Shown here one piece after another: positions 17,099 through 26,132 of a DNA stretch of 64,000 nt. A model generated the notes under the pieces. It was not told the DNA's origin, ran no database searches, and worked only from the letters and a program-made list of their open reading frames with translations. The position numbers and the translations under genes are program-made. Every line of letters starts with the position of its first letter. The first letter of the stretch is position 1. The stretch covers positions 1 to 64,000 of the forward strand of contig JAEZQD010000013.1 in NCBI GenBank assembly GCA_023413185.1. Reading direction: 5' to 3'. The stretch is from Bacillota bacterium. Lineage in GTDB: Bacteria; Bacillota; Clostridia; Oscillospirales; Ruminococcaceae.

Positions 17099-18127
17099 TT
17101 AAAGACTTGCGTGAAATCGCTGAAGTGCTGTTTGCTGCGCCTCAATTACACGGTCGCACCAACTGTCAAACTCGTCGTCGGTTTGCTGGAGCTCGGGCGA
17201 ATCCATGATATGGCGCACCGCGTGGGTAAGCCCTTCGTCAACCCGTACGGTGGCGGTAAACCCGGGTACTAGGCGTTTGAGCTTTGCGTTATCAAACACC
17301 ACCGAGTTGGATTTGTCGCCCAGCAACGACCCGGTCAGATCGTACTGTTCTCCGGCGCAGGCACACAGGAAGTCGGTGGCGATGTGCACGGCGCGCAGCG
17401 GCACCCCCAGCGCCGACGCAATGACGGAATAGATTTGATTCCACGTTACCGTCTCGTCCGAGGTAATCTGGACGGTCTCGCCGATAGCGTGGATATTGCC
17501 CATCAGCCCCACAAAGCCCTTTGCAAAATCGGAGCTGTGCGTCAACGTCCAAAGCGAGGTGCCGTCGCCGTGTATGATAACGGGCTTGCCCTCCAGCATA
17601 CGTTTTACAACGGGCCAGCTTCCGTTTTTTCCGTGCAGACCTAGGGGGATTGCGCGTTCGTCGTAGGTATGGCTCGGTCGCACGATGGTGACCGGAAAGC
17701 CCTGCTCGCGGTAAAGGCGCATCAGCAGATCCTCGCACGCAATCTTATCGCGCGAATACTGCCAGTAAGGGTTTGCGAGCGGTGTGCTTTCGGTTATGCT
17801 GTAATGCGCGGGCGGCTTTTGATATGCCGACGCAGAGCTGATAAACAAAAACTGTTTTGTTTTATCGCCAAACAAGCGATAGTCCCGCTCGACCTGTAGG
17901 GGCGTAAACGCAATGAAGTCTGCGACTACATCAAACCGCTCTTGGGCAAACAGGTTGGCCATTGCAGCCTCGTCACGAATGTCTCCCTGTATGTGAATGG
18001 CTCCCCCGGGGAAGATGGCGTTGCTCTTTCCGCGGTTAAGCAGATACAACTCGCAACCGCGCTGAATTAATAGCCGTGAGATGGATAGGCTGATGGTTCC
18101 GGTTCCGCCGATGATTAATACCTTCAT
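17099..18127 (-). CDS. NAD(P)-dependent epimerase/dehydratase (extended SDR)
   Basis: 342 residues from the ATG at 18127 (MKVLIIGGTGTIS, preceded by AAGGCAAGG). The Rossmann motif GGTGTIS replaces GxxGxxG in the usual N-terminal place. The active site has SSASAY and YSRDK, giving the Tyr-x-x-x-Lys pair near residues 138-142. The DERAIPLG and WTLTHSSDFAKGF segments resemble the isoflavone-reductase-like/NAD-dependent epimerase group seen in Firmicutes. Substrate unknown, probably a nucleotide sugar or related carbonyl compound. No neighbours point to a pathway. Confidence 0.82.
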   Translation of the reverse strand: MKVLIIGGTGTISLSISRLLIQRGCELYLLNRGKSNAIFPGGAIHIQGDIRDEAAMANLFAQERFDVVADFIAFTPLQVERDYRLFGDKTKQFLFISSASAYQKPPAHYSITESTPLANPYWQYSRDKIACEDLLMRLYREQGFPVTIVRPSHTYDERAIPLGLHGKNGSWPVVKRMLEGKPVIIHGDGTSLWTLTHSSDFAKGFVGLMGNIHAIGETVQITSDETVTWNQIYSVIASALGVPLRAVHIATDFLCACAGEQYDLTGSLLGDKSNSVVFDNAKLKRLVPGFTATVRVDEGLTHAVRHIMDSPELQQTDDEFDSWCDRVIEAQQTALQRFHASL

Positions 18128-18748
18128 ACAGTTGACCTTGCCTTTCCGGCACCCTGCGCCGTAACGGCACAAAACGCCATGCTGATTAAACGGTGCGGCT
18201 TTGCCGCAGATGAGGTTGTGTTGCCGCCGCTACTTTTGCGTGTTCTACCAGCGCAACAGCGCTCGTTAATGGACAATCGTGCAGGGAAGCTCTCTTATCT
18301 TTATTATAGGTGGCACGGTTTGGTATTGCAATGGCAAATACGCAAAAAATGCCTCGGAGTTCATCCATCACGATAAATATTATGTTAACCACGCTTGTGT
18401 GCACCCTTTCTAATGATTGAAAGCATAATTACGGGTTTTAACTGGTTACCGCACCGCATTTTCGATAATATTTTCCATACTTCTTATCATACTGACGGCA
18501 TCTTTAAAATAAACGCACCGTAATTGTTAATATTATCTAACATTTTGGCAGCGTTTCCTATGAAGATGCCAAAAGGCAAAAACAGTGTGGTTTTTTAATA
18601 TAAGATATGTTATTATGTTTAAGTAACAATATTGGTTGCATGTAATAATAAAACCAATGCGATGTATTCTGCACATACTTTTTACTAATTTTTTTACTTG
18701 CATACGGCACAGTTACACACTACTTTGTTGCAGAAAGGAGCGGCACGC
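18128..18748. other. Intergenic region, about 620 bp, no gene recognised
   Basis: It separates the divergent SDR gene and HD-GYP gene. The frames in it are short, lack ribosome sites and have no family features. It becomes AT-rich from about 18,400 on, as expected for a double promoter region; I could not single out a clear promoter pair or riboswitch. Confidence 0.5.
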
Positions 18749-19819
18749 ATGATTTTCTTGCCGACCTCTCAGGTGAACTGCGGCATGAAGCTTGCCAGGG
18801 ACCTGCGCATGTATGACACGGCGTATGGTCACTCTGTGTTGTTGCGTCGCGGCCAAACGATTACCGATGGTGCTCTTAACAGAATTAAAACCCTCGGCTT
18901 TTGCGGGCTATATATCGACGACGGTGTAGAGGATGGCGAGTTTCAAAACAACGGATTGCCGGACGAACTGCGAACCGAGTGCATCAGCACGATAAAATCG
19001 CTGTTTTTAAGCTTTAACGGTACCTTTGATAAGCAGGTTATGGAGCAGCTTGATCGTTTATCCTCAACGGTAGACTCGCTGATCTACGAAATAAAAAATA
19101 ACGAAGAGTTTCTTGTAAATATTCTTGATTTAAAGATGTTTGACGACTACACCTACCATCATTCGCTCAGTGTGGGTGTGGTGTCTATCTCTATCGGAAT
19201 CGGTCTTGGGCTGGACGATGTGTACCTGCGTCTGGTTGGTTTGGGAGCGATGCTGCACGACATCGGCAAGCTGATGATTCCCGCAAGCATCATTCAAAAG
19301 CCCTCGAGCCTGACGGCGGACGAGTATGCGATGATGAAGAATCATCCCCAATTAGGCGCGAAGCTGCTGCCGCACCGCTTTGACATACCCGAAACCATCT
19401 TTGACGGGATCTTATCGCATCACGAACGAATGGACGGCTCGGGTTACCCTGCCGGTCTGAAGGAAGACCATATTCCGCTGACCGGGCGCATCCTTGCCGT
19501 TGCCGATGTATATGACGCGCTCACCTCCAACCGCCCCTACCGCGCGCCGGGGCTCCCCTCGGAGGCGAGCGAATACATCATGGGCGGCGCGGGAACCTAC
19601 TTTGACGAGAATGTGGTAAGCGCGTTTGTAAAAAAGGTTGCCCCCTACCCCGTCGGCACCTGTGTGCGTTTGAGCAACGGCGCGATAGCGGTTGTTACAA
19701 AGAATGACGAAAGCGCGCCGCTCAGACCCACCGTCAGACTGGTGCACGGCAACACAGTTATATCACTTGCCGATAAAAAATATCTCAATATTGTGATAAG
19801 CGGGCTTGGTTATTCATAA
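18749..19819 (+). CDS. HD-GYP domain protein (putative c-di-GMP phosphodiesterase)
   Basis: 356 residues from the ATG at 18749, 8 bp after AAAGGAG. The N-terminal 115 residues match the DUF3391-like segment often found before HD-GYP domains. The HD-GYP domain runs from about 125 to 320 with HHSLSVGVVSI, the metal pair MLHDIGK (about 169), HHERMDGSGYP (about 223), which contains the diagnostic GYP, and ADVYDALTSNRPYR. The family hydrolyses c-di-GMP to GMP. No output or membrane domain is present. A short C-terminal extension (to 356) carries the common GAIAVVTKND element. Confidence 0.92.
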   Translation: MIFLPTSQVNCGMKLARDLRMYDTAYGHSVLLRRGQTITDGALNRIKTLGFCGLYIDDGVEDGEFQNNGLPDELRTECISTIKSLFLSFNGTFDKQVMEQLDRLSSTVDSLIYEIKNNEEFLVNILDLKMFDDYTYHHSLSVGVVSISIGIGLGLDDVYLRLVGLGAMLHDIGKLMIPASIIQKPSSLTADEYAMMKNHPQLGAKLLPHRFDIPETIFDGILSHHERMDGSGYPAGLKEDHIPLTGRILAVADVYDALTSNRPYRAPGLPSEASEYIMGGAGTYFDENVVSAFVKKVAPYPVGTCVRLSNGAIAVVTKNDESAPLRPTVRLVHGNTVISLADKKYLNIVISGLGYS

Positions 19820-19984
19820 TTCTTGAATACGCAGCGGCTGCTGTGTCGTTATTATGTAGATTGCTGGACGCCTGGTTGCAATACATATGCTCTTTTTAAC
19901 GCACTCCGCTTGATAACAGGCAGGGTATGGTGTCCTTTGGCGGTCATTTATCCCCTATTTATAGTAAATTGAGGAGTGAAGGTT

Positions 19985-20749
19985 ATGTGGGAAAGAGCAT
20001 TTTTAAAACAAAACGCAAAACTGGTTTTAAACACGAACTACTGGATGGCATTTGCAGTCTCGCTTGTGGCGGGCATCCTTGTCGGCGGTGGCGGAGGCAG
20101 CAGCGGCAGCGGTGTCAGCAGCACTGCGTCGGGACTGAACGGCGGCAATTTCAGCAGTCTGGAATCTCAGCTTGAGAGCGTTGTCATGGCTATTGGTCTT
20201 GGTGTTATTATCTCTGTTATTTCGATTGCCGCTCTTATGGGGATTGCATACTCCGTTTTTGTGGCTAACCCGATTACCGTAGGTAAAACTCGGTACTTTG
20301 TACGCAGCCGCATAGAGGTATCGCGCTTTACGCTGCTGTTTTCGAGCTTTCAGAACAACGCATACATGGGCGCTGTCAAGACGATGGTGCTTCGGGACGT
20401 ATACTTATTCTTGTGGACGCTGTTGCTGATTATTCCGGGCATTATCAAGGGCTACGCCTACCGCATGGTGCCGTATATCCTAGCCGACAACCCCAACATC
20501 GGTGCGGCGCGCGCCATAGAACTGAGCGACCAGATGACCAAAGGCGAAAAGCTGGACATCTTTGTGCTGGATCTTTCGTTCCTTGGCTGGATACTGCTTG
20601 GCACCCTGGCCTGCGGCATCGGCGTGCTGTTTGTTAACCCCTATATTGAGGCGACAAACGCCGAACTGTACGCTGCGCTGAAGGATAAGGCATACCGCAA
20701 CGGTCTGTGCACCCCCGCCGAGCTTGGCGAAGGGTATACCCAGGGGTAG
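19985..20749 (+). CDS. DUF975-family membrane protein
   Basis: 254 residues from the ATG at 19985, chosen because GAGGAG overlaps the upstream GTG at 19976. The protein starts with a short amphipathic segment (ERAFLKQNAKLVLNTNYW) and contains about five hydrophobic helices, with a Gly/Ser-rich loop after the first (GGGGGSSGSG). The conserved DUF975 region R.DVYLFLWTLLLIIPGIIKGYAYRMVPYIL and the RAIELSDQMTKGEK segment are present. The role of the family is unknown; it is common in Clostridia and lactobacilli. It is monocistronic. Confidence 0.85.
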   Translation: MWERAFLKQNAKLVLNTNYWMAFAVSLVAGILVGGGGGSSGSGVSSTASGLNGGNFSSLESQLESVVMAIGLGVIISVISIAALMGIAYSVFVANPITVGKTRYFVRSRIEVSRFTLLFSSFQNNAYMGAVKTMVLRDVYLFLWTLLLIIPGIIKGYAYRMVPYILADNPNIGAARAIELSDQMTKGEKLDIFVLDLSFLGWILLGTLACGIGVLFVNPYIEATNAELYAALKDKAYRNGLCTPAELGEGYTQG

Positions 20750-20800
20750 AAAAGCCTTGTGACCATTGTATTATTTGAGCGATTAAGCTCAATACATAAT

Positions 20801-20850
20801 CAGAGGCAAAGAGCGCCCTGCGAACAGTCGCAGGGCGCTCTTTGCCTCTG
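20801..20850. terminator. 23-bp perfect inverted repeat, terminator of tRNA-Thr
   Basis: Positions 20801-20823 pair perfectly with 20828-20850 around an ACAG loop. It directly abuts the CCA end of the minus-strand tRNA at 20851. There is no long T-run, but the stem contains CTTTG. It lies 50 bp after the DUF975 stop as well, so it may serve both strands. Confidence 0.65.
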
Positions 20851-20926
20851 TGGAGCTAGTAGTCGGACTCGAACCGACGACCTGCGCATTACGAATGCGC
20901 TGCTCTACCAACTGAGCCATACTAGC
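20851..20926 (-). tRNA. tRNA-Thr (anticodon CGU)
   Basis: The 76-nt minus-strand sequence folds as a cloverleaf: acceptor GCTAGTA/TACTAGC, D arm GCTC-AGTTGGTA-GAGC, anticodon stem GCGCA/TGCGC with loop TTCGTAA (anticodon CGT, reads ACG), T arm GTCGG-TTCGAGT-CCGAC, discriminator T, encoded CCA. It resembles E. coli thrW in the anticodon arm. Confidence 0.95.
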
Positions 20927-21044
20927 AGCTTTTGTGCGGGGCTTTTTTAGACCCGCACAAACTATTATATCAATTTTTCAGCTAAGGTCAAGAGATTTTT
21001 TCTGGTTTAGCAGGCTTTTGTTCACCCTAGCAGTGGTAGTCGGG

Positions 21045-21503
21045 TTACAAGGTGGGCTTGTGATCCTGCACCATCTTGTATAAAAACGCGACGTGCTCGG
21101 CGTGTACAAAGCCGTATTTGGAGTAGAACTCAATAGCGGGCATATAACGGTTTGTGAGTAAGGTAAAACCCGCCAGCCCCTTTGCGGTAATGGTTGCTTC
21201 GATGTGCTTTAACAACGTCTGCCCGTAGCCCTTGCGCTGGTAGGCTGGGTCGATAAAAAACTCATCCACAAACAATTCGTCGCCTGTCCACCACGTTTTT
21301 TCGTGGCAGAACGCAGCACCCACCATCTGAGACCCCTCAAAGAGCGCAAACCCCACAAAGCGGGCGTGCTCAGCAAATTCGGTCAGATAGCGGTGTGCGG
21401 GCGCCGGCGACCACTGCTCGTTCCACGGCGCACCGTTGTACGCGCGCATCAGCAGGGCGACACTTGCGGGGATGTCCTGAAGGGTCAGCTTTCTAATCTC
21501 CAT
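21045..21503 (-). CDS. GNAT-family N-acetyltransferase
   Basis: 152 residues from the ATG at 21503, 8 bp after AAGGAG. The GNAT fold is seen as beta4/alpha3 with DELFVDEFFIDPAYQRKGYGQTLL (acetyl-CoA pyrophosphate loop Q/RxxGxG/A as QRKGYG) and the C-terminal EFYSKYGFV. The substrate is unknown. It lies just downstream of the phosphatidyltransferase gene on the same strand (25 bp), so co-transcription with glpK is likely. Confidence 0.85.
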   Translation of the reverse strand: MEIRKLTLQDIPASVALLMRAYNGAPWNEQWSPAPAHRYLTEFAEHARFVGFALFEGSQMVGAAFCHEKTWWTGDELFVDEFFIDPAYQRKGYGQTLLKHIEATITAKGLAGFTLLTNRYMPAIEFYSKYGFVHAEHVAFLYKMVQDHKPTL

Positions 21504-21528
21504 CACACGTCTCCTTGTTCGTCTTTCG

Positions 21529-22107
21529 TCAGCTTTTATTGCGCGAGGCTTTGGCTATGTTGAGTATGCTCTTGATGTCGCTGTCGGGACGGTTTTTTGA
21601 CAGCAGTAGGATGAGCAGCTCCTCCGCGGCGCTGATAATGCAGGATAGCAGCGTCAAAAGGATAACCCATTTGCCTTGCAGCAAGCCGTATAGTGGTAAC
21701 GCCGCGATAACAGCAAGCCCTGCCGCCTTGTTGAGTAGGGTATGCAGAAAGGTCGCCGTGCGAAATCTGACTGCGCCGACAGCAACCGAGCCGAGCCGCA
21801 CAACAAGCACCGCACCCACCGCGGGTAAAGCCTGCACCAACGCATCCTTCGCCCAAACCCACCACCCAGTCAGCGCAAGCGCAAACAGAACGATGTCGGC
21901 TATCGAATCAAGCCGTGCGCCCAGATTGCTCTGGGTATTCAGCCTACGCGCCACGTACCCGTCCAGCGCGTCGGTTAGGGCGGCTGTCAGGTACAGGGCT
22001 AAGAACGCCGCTTTGGCGCGCAGAAAAAAGAACGCGCAGATACACAGCACAATCCTCGCAAGGGTAATTGCGTTTGCTGCATGCCTTACTATCCCCTTTT
22101 GGGTCAT
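21529..22107 (-). CDS. CDP-alcohol phosphatidyltransferase
   Basis: 192 residues from the ATG at 22107. The family motif DxxDGxxARxxxxxxxxGxxxDxxxD is complete ([26 protein letters not shown]), so the di-metal active site is intact. About six hydrophobic helices surround it. Such enzymes transfer a phosphatidyl group from CDP-diacylglycerol to glycerol-3-P, inositol or another alcohol. The start codon overlaps the glpK stop (ATGA), so it is translationally coupled to glycerol kinase, which makes glycerol-3-P. A PgsA-like role is therefore an attractive inference, although it could be another paralogue. Confidence 0.87.
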   Translation of the reverse strand: MTQKGIVRHAANAITLARIVLCICAFFFLRAKAAFLALYLTAALTDALDGYVARRLNTQSNLGARLDSIADIVLFALALTGWWVWAKDALVQALPAVGAVLVVRLGSVAVGAVRFRTATFLHTLLNKAAGLAVIAALPLYGLLQGKWVILLTLLSCIISAAEELLILLLSKNRPDSDIKSILNIAKASRNKS

Positions 22108-23600
22108 AGCGGCTGCTCCCACGCCTTGGCGCGCTCCACCGCGCGATTCCATCCGGCAAGCAGCTTCAGTCGGGTGGCTTCGTCCATATCGGGGGTGTAC
22201 ACGCGGTCCAGTGTCCAATTATGGCGAATCTCGTCCACGTCCCTCCACAGCCCCACGGCAAGCCCCGCAAGGTATGCCGCACCCAGCGCGGTGGTCTCGC
22301 GTATCATGGGGCGGCGGATGCTCTTGTTCATGATGTCCGCCTGAAACTGCATTAAAAAGCTGTTGGCACTCGCGCCGCCGTCCACGCGCAGCTCGGCGAT
22401 CTCGATGCCGGTATCAGACGCGATGGCATCCACCAAATCGCGGGTTTGATAGGCAATCGACTCGAGTGCCGCGCGGATAATATGGTTGCGCCCCGTGCCG
22501 CGGGTAAGCCCCATGATGGCACCGCGGGCGTACATATCCCAGTGCGGCGCACCCATGCCGGTAAACGCGGGCACAACATACACACCGCCGTTATCCTGTA
22601 CCTTGCCCGCGAAGTACTCGCTGTCGGCGGATTCGGTAATAAGGCGCAGCTCGTCGCGCAGCCACTGGATGACCGCCCCGCCTACAAACACGCTGCCCTC
22701 TATGGCGTAGCGTACCGTATCGTCCGCGCTGGCGGCAATGGTGGTTAACATGCCGTGCTTGCTTTCGTACGGGGTGTCGCCCGTATTCATCAGCATAAAA
22801 CAGCCGGTGCCGTAGGTGTTTTTGATGCCACCGCTCTCAAAGCAGGTCTGCCCGAACAGCGCCGCCTGCTGGTCGCCCGCAATCCCCGCTATGGGTACGT
22901 TGCAGCCCTGCAGGTTAGCATGACCAAACACCCCGCTGGAACGGCGCACCTCGGGCAGCATACAGGCAGGGATGTTCAGTTCATCGAGTATCGTCTGATC
23001 CCACCGCAGCTCACGGATATTGTACATCATGGTACGGGAGGCGTTGGTGAAATCGGTGGCGTGCACGGTGCCGCCCGTCAGCTTCCACAACAGCCATGTA
23101 TCCACCGTACCAAACAACAGCTCGCCGCGCTGCGCCCGCGCCCTTGCGTCGGGCACCTCGTTTAACAGCCACGCAAGCTTTGTTGCGCTGAAGTACGCAT
23201 CGGGCATGAGCCCGGTGCTCTTTTTTATGTAGCCGCCAAGACCTTTTTTCACCAGATCGGTACACATCTGCGCGGTGCGGCGGCACTGCCACACAATTGC
23301 GTTGTGTATGGGTCGCCCGGTCGCCTTATCCCACACAATGGTGGTTTCGCGCTGATTGGTGATGCCCACTGCCGCAACCTCGCCCGGGTCGATGCCGCTT
23401 CTTGCAAGCACCTCCACCAGCACGCTGTACTGGGAGGAGTATATCTCCAGCGGGTCGTGCTCAACCCATCCGGGTTTGGGGTAGTATTGGGTAAACTCCT
23501 TTTGCGCCATGTTGATGATGTTTTGCTGTTTGTCAAACACGATGGCACGGGAGCTGGTGGTTCCCTGATCAAGCGCTATGAGATAGCGTTTTTCCGGCAT
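22104..23600 (-). CDS. glpK: Glycerol kinase
   Basis: 498 residues, full length for the FGGY kinase. Motifs: [15 protein letters not shown] at the N-terminus, GITNQRETT, the FGGY signature region, [13 protein letters not shown] and [13 protein letters not shown]. It phosphorylates glycerol to glycerol-3-P with ATP. A His equivalent to the PTS-phosphorylation site of Firmicute GlpK (near 232) was not located with confidence. There is no glpF or glpD beside it. The downstream phosphatidyltransferase and acetyltransferase form the rest of the unit. A GGA-rich ribosome site precedes the ATG. Confidence 0.97.
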   Translation of the reverse strand: MPEKRYLIALDQGTTSSRAIVFDKQQNIINMAQKEFTQYYPKPGWVEHDPLEIYSSQYSVLVEVLARSGIDPGEVAAVGITNQRETTIVWDKATGRPIHNAIVWQCRRTAQMCTDLVKKGLGGYIKKSTGLMPDAYFSATKLAWLLNEVPDARARAQRGELLFGTVDTWLLWKLTGGTVHATDFTNASRTMMYNIRELRWDQTILDELNIPACMLPEVRRSSGVFGHANLQGCNVPIAGIAGDQQAALFGQTCFESGGIKNTYGTGCFMLMNTGDTPYESKHGMLTTIAASADDTVRYAIEGSVFVGGAVIQWLRDELRLITESADSEYFAGKVQDNGGVYVVPAFTGMGAPHWDMYARGAIMGLTRGTGRNHIIRAALESIAYQTRDLVDAIASDTGIEIAELRVDGGASANSFLMQFQADIMNKSIRRPMIRETTALGAAYLAGLAVGLWRDVDEIRHNWTLDRVYTPDMDEATRLKLLAGWNRAVERAKAWEQPL

Positions 23601-23736
23601 GGCGTTTCATCCTTCCGCAAAGCGTTGTTACCCTTATTATAGCCACTCTTTTACTATTTCGCAATGAGAAACCGCCGCGAAACAGGCGCTACATATTTGT
23701 GCGGGTGATGGACAATCCTAATGCGAAGAGGTGATT

Positions 23737-25197
23737 ATGGTGAGCATGATACAAAACACCGAGTCTTTGTGGTCAAAGAGCGTTACAATACAGCCGCGTG
23801 CGCCGCTGCATGGTGATATTGAGGCGGATGTCGCCGTGATTGGCGCGGGTCTTGCGGGGGTGTTGACGGCGTATTTTTTGCAGCAAAAGGGGCTTAATAC
23901 CGTTGTGCTGGAGGCGTCGCGCATCGGCAGCGGTCAGACCCGAAATACCACCGCGAAGATAACCGCACAGCACGGGCTTATCTATTCCAAGCTGATTAAG
24001 GACTTCGGACCGGAGAAGGCAAAGCAATACGCGACGGCAAACCAGCGCGCGGTTGCGTGGTTTGAGGAACTGATTCACAACCTAAACATCCAGTGCGAGT
24101 TTGAACGGCGCGCAAGCTACCTATATTCCGCAAGCAATGAACAGGCGCTGCTTGACGAAGCACAAGCAGCAGCCGAGCTTGGGCTGGACGCGCAGTATGT
24201 AACGCAGCTTGACCTCCCCATCAAGGTGCAGGGAGCGGTGCGGTTTGCGAGTCAGGCGCAGTTTCATCCGCTGCAATTTTTAGAGGCGGTGGCGGACAAG
24301 CTGACTGTTTATGAGCAGAGCAAGGTAACCGACATCAAAGACCACAGCCTGTTATGCGAAAACGGCAGCGTACACGCAAAGCATATTGTTATGGCGACAC
24401 ACTACCCGTTCATCAATACGCCGGGCTACTACTTTATGCGCATGCACCAGGAGCGTTCGTATGCCATCGCCCTTGAAAACGTACCGCTGCCCGAAGGGAT
24501 GTATTACGGCATTGACGCAGGCGCGCTATCGTTGCGTACGAGCGGAAGTACATTGATTGTAGGCGGCGGAAACCACCGTACGGGGCAGGCGCACCTTGGC
24601 AACCAGTACGAGCTGCTGCGCACCGAGGCAAGGCGGTGGTATCCCAAGGGCATTGAGATTGCCGCGTGGTCGGCACAGGACTGCATACCGATTGACGGGG
24701 TGCCCTACATCGGCAGGTTTTCGGCGGCAACGCCCGACCTGTATGTGGCAACCGGCTTTAAAAAGTGGGGCATGACAAGCTCGATGATAGCGGCAAGACT
24801 GCTCAGCGATGCCATCACGGGGCAGGAGAACCCGTATTCGGAGGTGTTTTGCCCGCAGCGGTTTGTGCTATCCGCCTCAGCAAAGCAGCTTGCAACGGAG
24901 GGTGCGCAGTCGGTTAAGGGGCTGGCTGCCGAGTTTTTGAGTATCCCCGACACGCATACAAGCGCACTGCCAAACGGTCACGGCGGCATTGTGGAATACG
25001 AGGGGCACAAGATGGGGGTGTACAAGGACGAAAACGGCAAGGTTTATGCGGTGAGCACCCGCTGCCCGCACCTTGGCTGCCAGGTGGAGTTCAACCCCGC
25101 CGAACGAAGCTGGGACTGCCCCTGCCACGGCTCACGATTTGATTACACCGGTAAACTGATTGATAATCCGGCACTGGGAGGGCTAAAGCATGAGTAA
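23737..25197 (+). CDS. FAD-dependent oxidoreductase with C-terminal Rieske [2Fe-2S] domain
   Basis: 486 residues from the ATG at 23737 (a GTG at 23740 or ATG at 23746 are possible alternatives; GAAGAGG lies upstream). Residues about 28-370 form a DAO-type FAD domain with ADVAVIGAGLAGVLTAYFLQ and the RNTTAKITAQHG segment. The C-terminal 90 residues carry the Rieske cluster motifs CPHLGC and CPCHGS (from about residue 442). The architecture equals clostridial and bacillar YhfW-like proteins of unknown substrate. It overlaps the next gene by 8 bp, so the two are co-translated. Cytoplasmic; no signal peptide. Confidence 0.9.
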   Translation: MVSMIQNTESLWSKSVTIQPRAPLHGDIEADVAVIGAGLAGVLTAYFLQQKGLNTVVLEASRIGSGQTRNTTAKITAQHGLIYSKLIKDFGPEKAKQYATANQRAVAWFEELIHNLNIQCEFERRASYLYSASNEQALLDEAQAAAELGLDAQYVTQLDLPIKVQGAVRFASQAQFHPLQFLEAVADKLTVYEQSKVTDIKDHSLLCENGSVHAKHIVMATHYPFINTPGYYFMRMHQERSYAIALENVPLPEGMYYGIDAGALSLRTSGSTLIVGGGNHRTGQAHLGNQYELLRTEARRWYPKGIEIAAWSAQDCIPIDGVPYIGRFSAATPDLYVATGFKKWGMTSSMIAARLLSDAITGQENPYSEVFCPQRFVLSASAKQLATEGAQSVKGLAAEFLSIPDTHTSALPNGHGGIVEYEGHKMGVYKDENGKVYAVSTRCPHLGCQVEFNPAERSWDCPCHGSRFDYTGKLIDNPALGGLKHE

Positions 25198-26104
25198 CCA
25201 CGAGCGCAAACCGTACTTTGAGGGCTGGTATTTTAAGCATCAGAACGCGGGCAAAACGGTGGCAATCATCCCCGCGATTCATCGCAGCCAACGCGGGCAG
25301 ACTACCGCGTCCATTCAGCTGATATGGGATGATGGGTCGGCAAACGCCACCTATCTGCACAGCCCGATTTTGAAGGTGCGCGAAGGGTTTGGGCTTCGCA
25401 TCGCTTCCAGCGTGTTCACCAATCAGGGGATTGTGCTTGATATTGACCAAGGGGGACTTACGGCGTTTGGTGAGATTCGTTATGGCGCGCTGAAACCGCC
25501 GCGCGGTGATATCATGGGACCGGTGCGGTACATTCCAAACCTTGAGTGCCGGCATGGTATTCTAAGCTATCTGCACGAACTGAGCGGTTTTTTGGAAATT
25601 GGCGGCGAGACCATTGACTTTACCGGAGGTTGCGGCTATATTGAAACGGACGCCGGCAGCTCGTTTCCTCAAAAATACGTCTGGACACAGTGCAACAGCT
25701 TTGACGGCGAGGATGTATGCGTGATGGCAAGTGTCGCCGACATTAGGCTTGCACGTTACACCGTGCGCGGAACACTATGCTGCATCTACTATCACGGCAG
25801 GGAGTATCGGCTTACCACCTATCTGGGTGCGGCAATCATAAAATGTACGCCATCCGAGCTGATTGTATCCCAGGGTCGCACCGTTTTGCAGATAAACCGA
25901 ATCACAGAGTGTCCGCGCGCGCTGAGTGCCCCCGCAAGCGGAGCCATGACCCGTACGGTACACGAAAGCGTTTCATGCACCGTGCGTTACCGTATGTATC
26001 GCGCGGGCGAAAGGGTGTTTGACCTGACGAGCAGTCACGCGGGGTTTGAGTATGTAAAGCAGGAGGACCCCTCAACAAAACCCTCCCAAGGCGAGGAGGA
26101 ATAG
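25190..26104 (+). CDS. Tocopherol-cyclase-like family protein
   Basis: 304 residues; GGAGGG precedes the ATG, which lies inside the oxidoreductase gene. The start [14 protein letters not shown] is the hallmark of the tocopherol cyclase-like family (lipocalin-like double domain), and [14 protein letters not shown] fits the second conserved block. In plants the family closes the chroman ring of vitamin E; clostridial members have no known quinol substrate, so the true activity is open. There is no signal peptide or membrane segment. The coupling to a Rieske-FAD enzyme suggests a shared hydrophobic substrate, which is an inference. Confidence 0.75.
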   Translation: MSNHERKPYFEGWYFKHQNAGKTVAIIPAIHRSQRGQTTASIQLIWDDGSANATYLHSPILKVREGFGLRIASSVFTNQGIVLDIDQGGLTAFGEIRYGALKPPRGDIMGPVRYIPNLECRHGILSYLHELSGFLEIGGETIDFTGGCGYIETDAGSSFPQKYVWTQCNSFDGEDVCVMASVADIRLARYTVRGTLCCIYYHGREYRLTTYLGAAIIKCTPSELIVSQGRTVLQINRITECPRALSAPASGAMTRTVHESVSCTVRYRMYRAGERVFDLTSSHAGFEYVKQEDPSTKPSQGEEE

Positions 26105-26132
26105 ATGCATTAAGTTTACGGAGGTACCCCAA

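Noticed and set aside
20759..20950. Plus-strand frame across the tRNA (SSRTRTDDLRITNALLYQLSH)
   Set aside because: This is the well-known spurious peptide encoded by the antisense strand of a tRNA gene.
21515..22333. 272-codon plus-strand frame opposite the phosphatidyltransferase and glpK
   Set aside because: Antisense to two coupled genes with complete family motifs.
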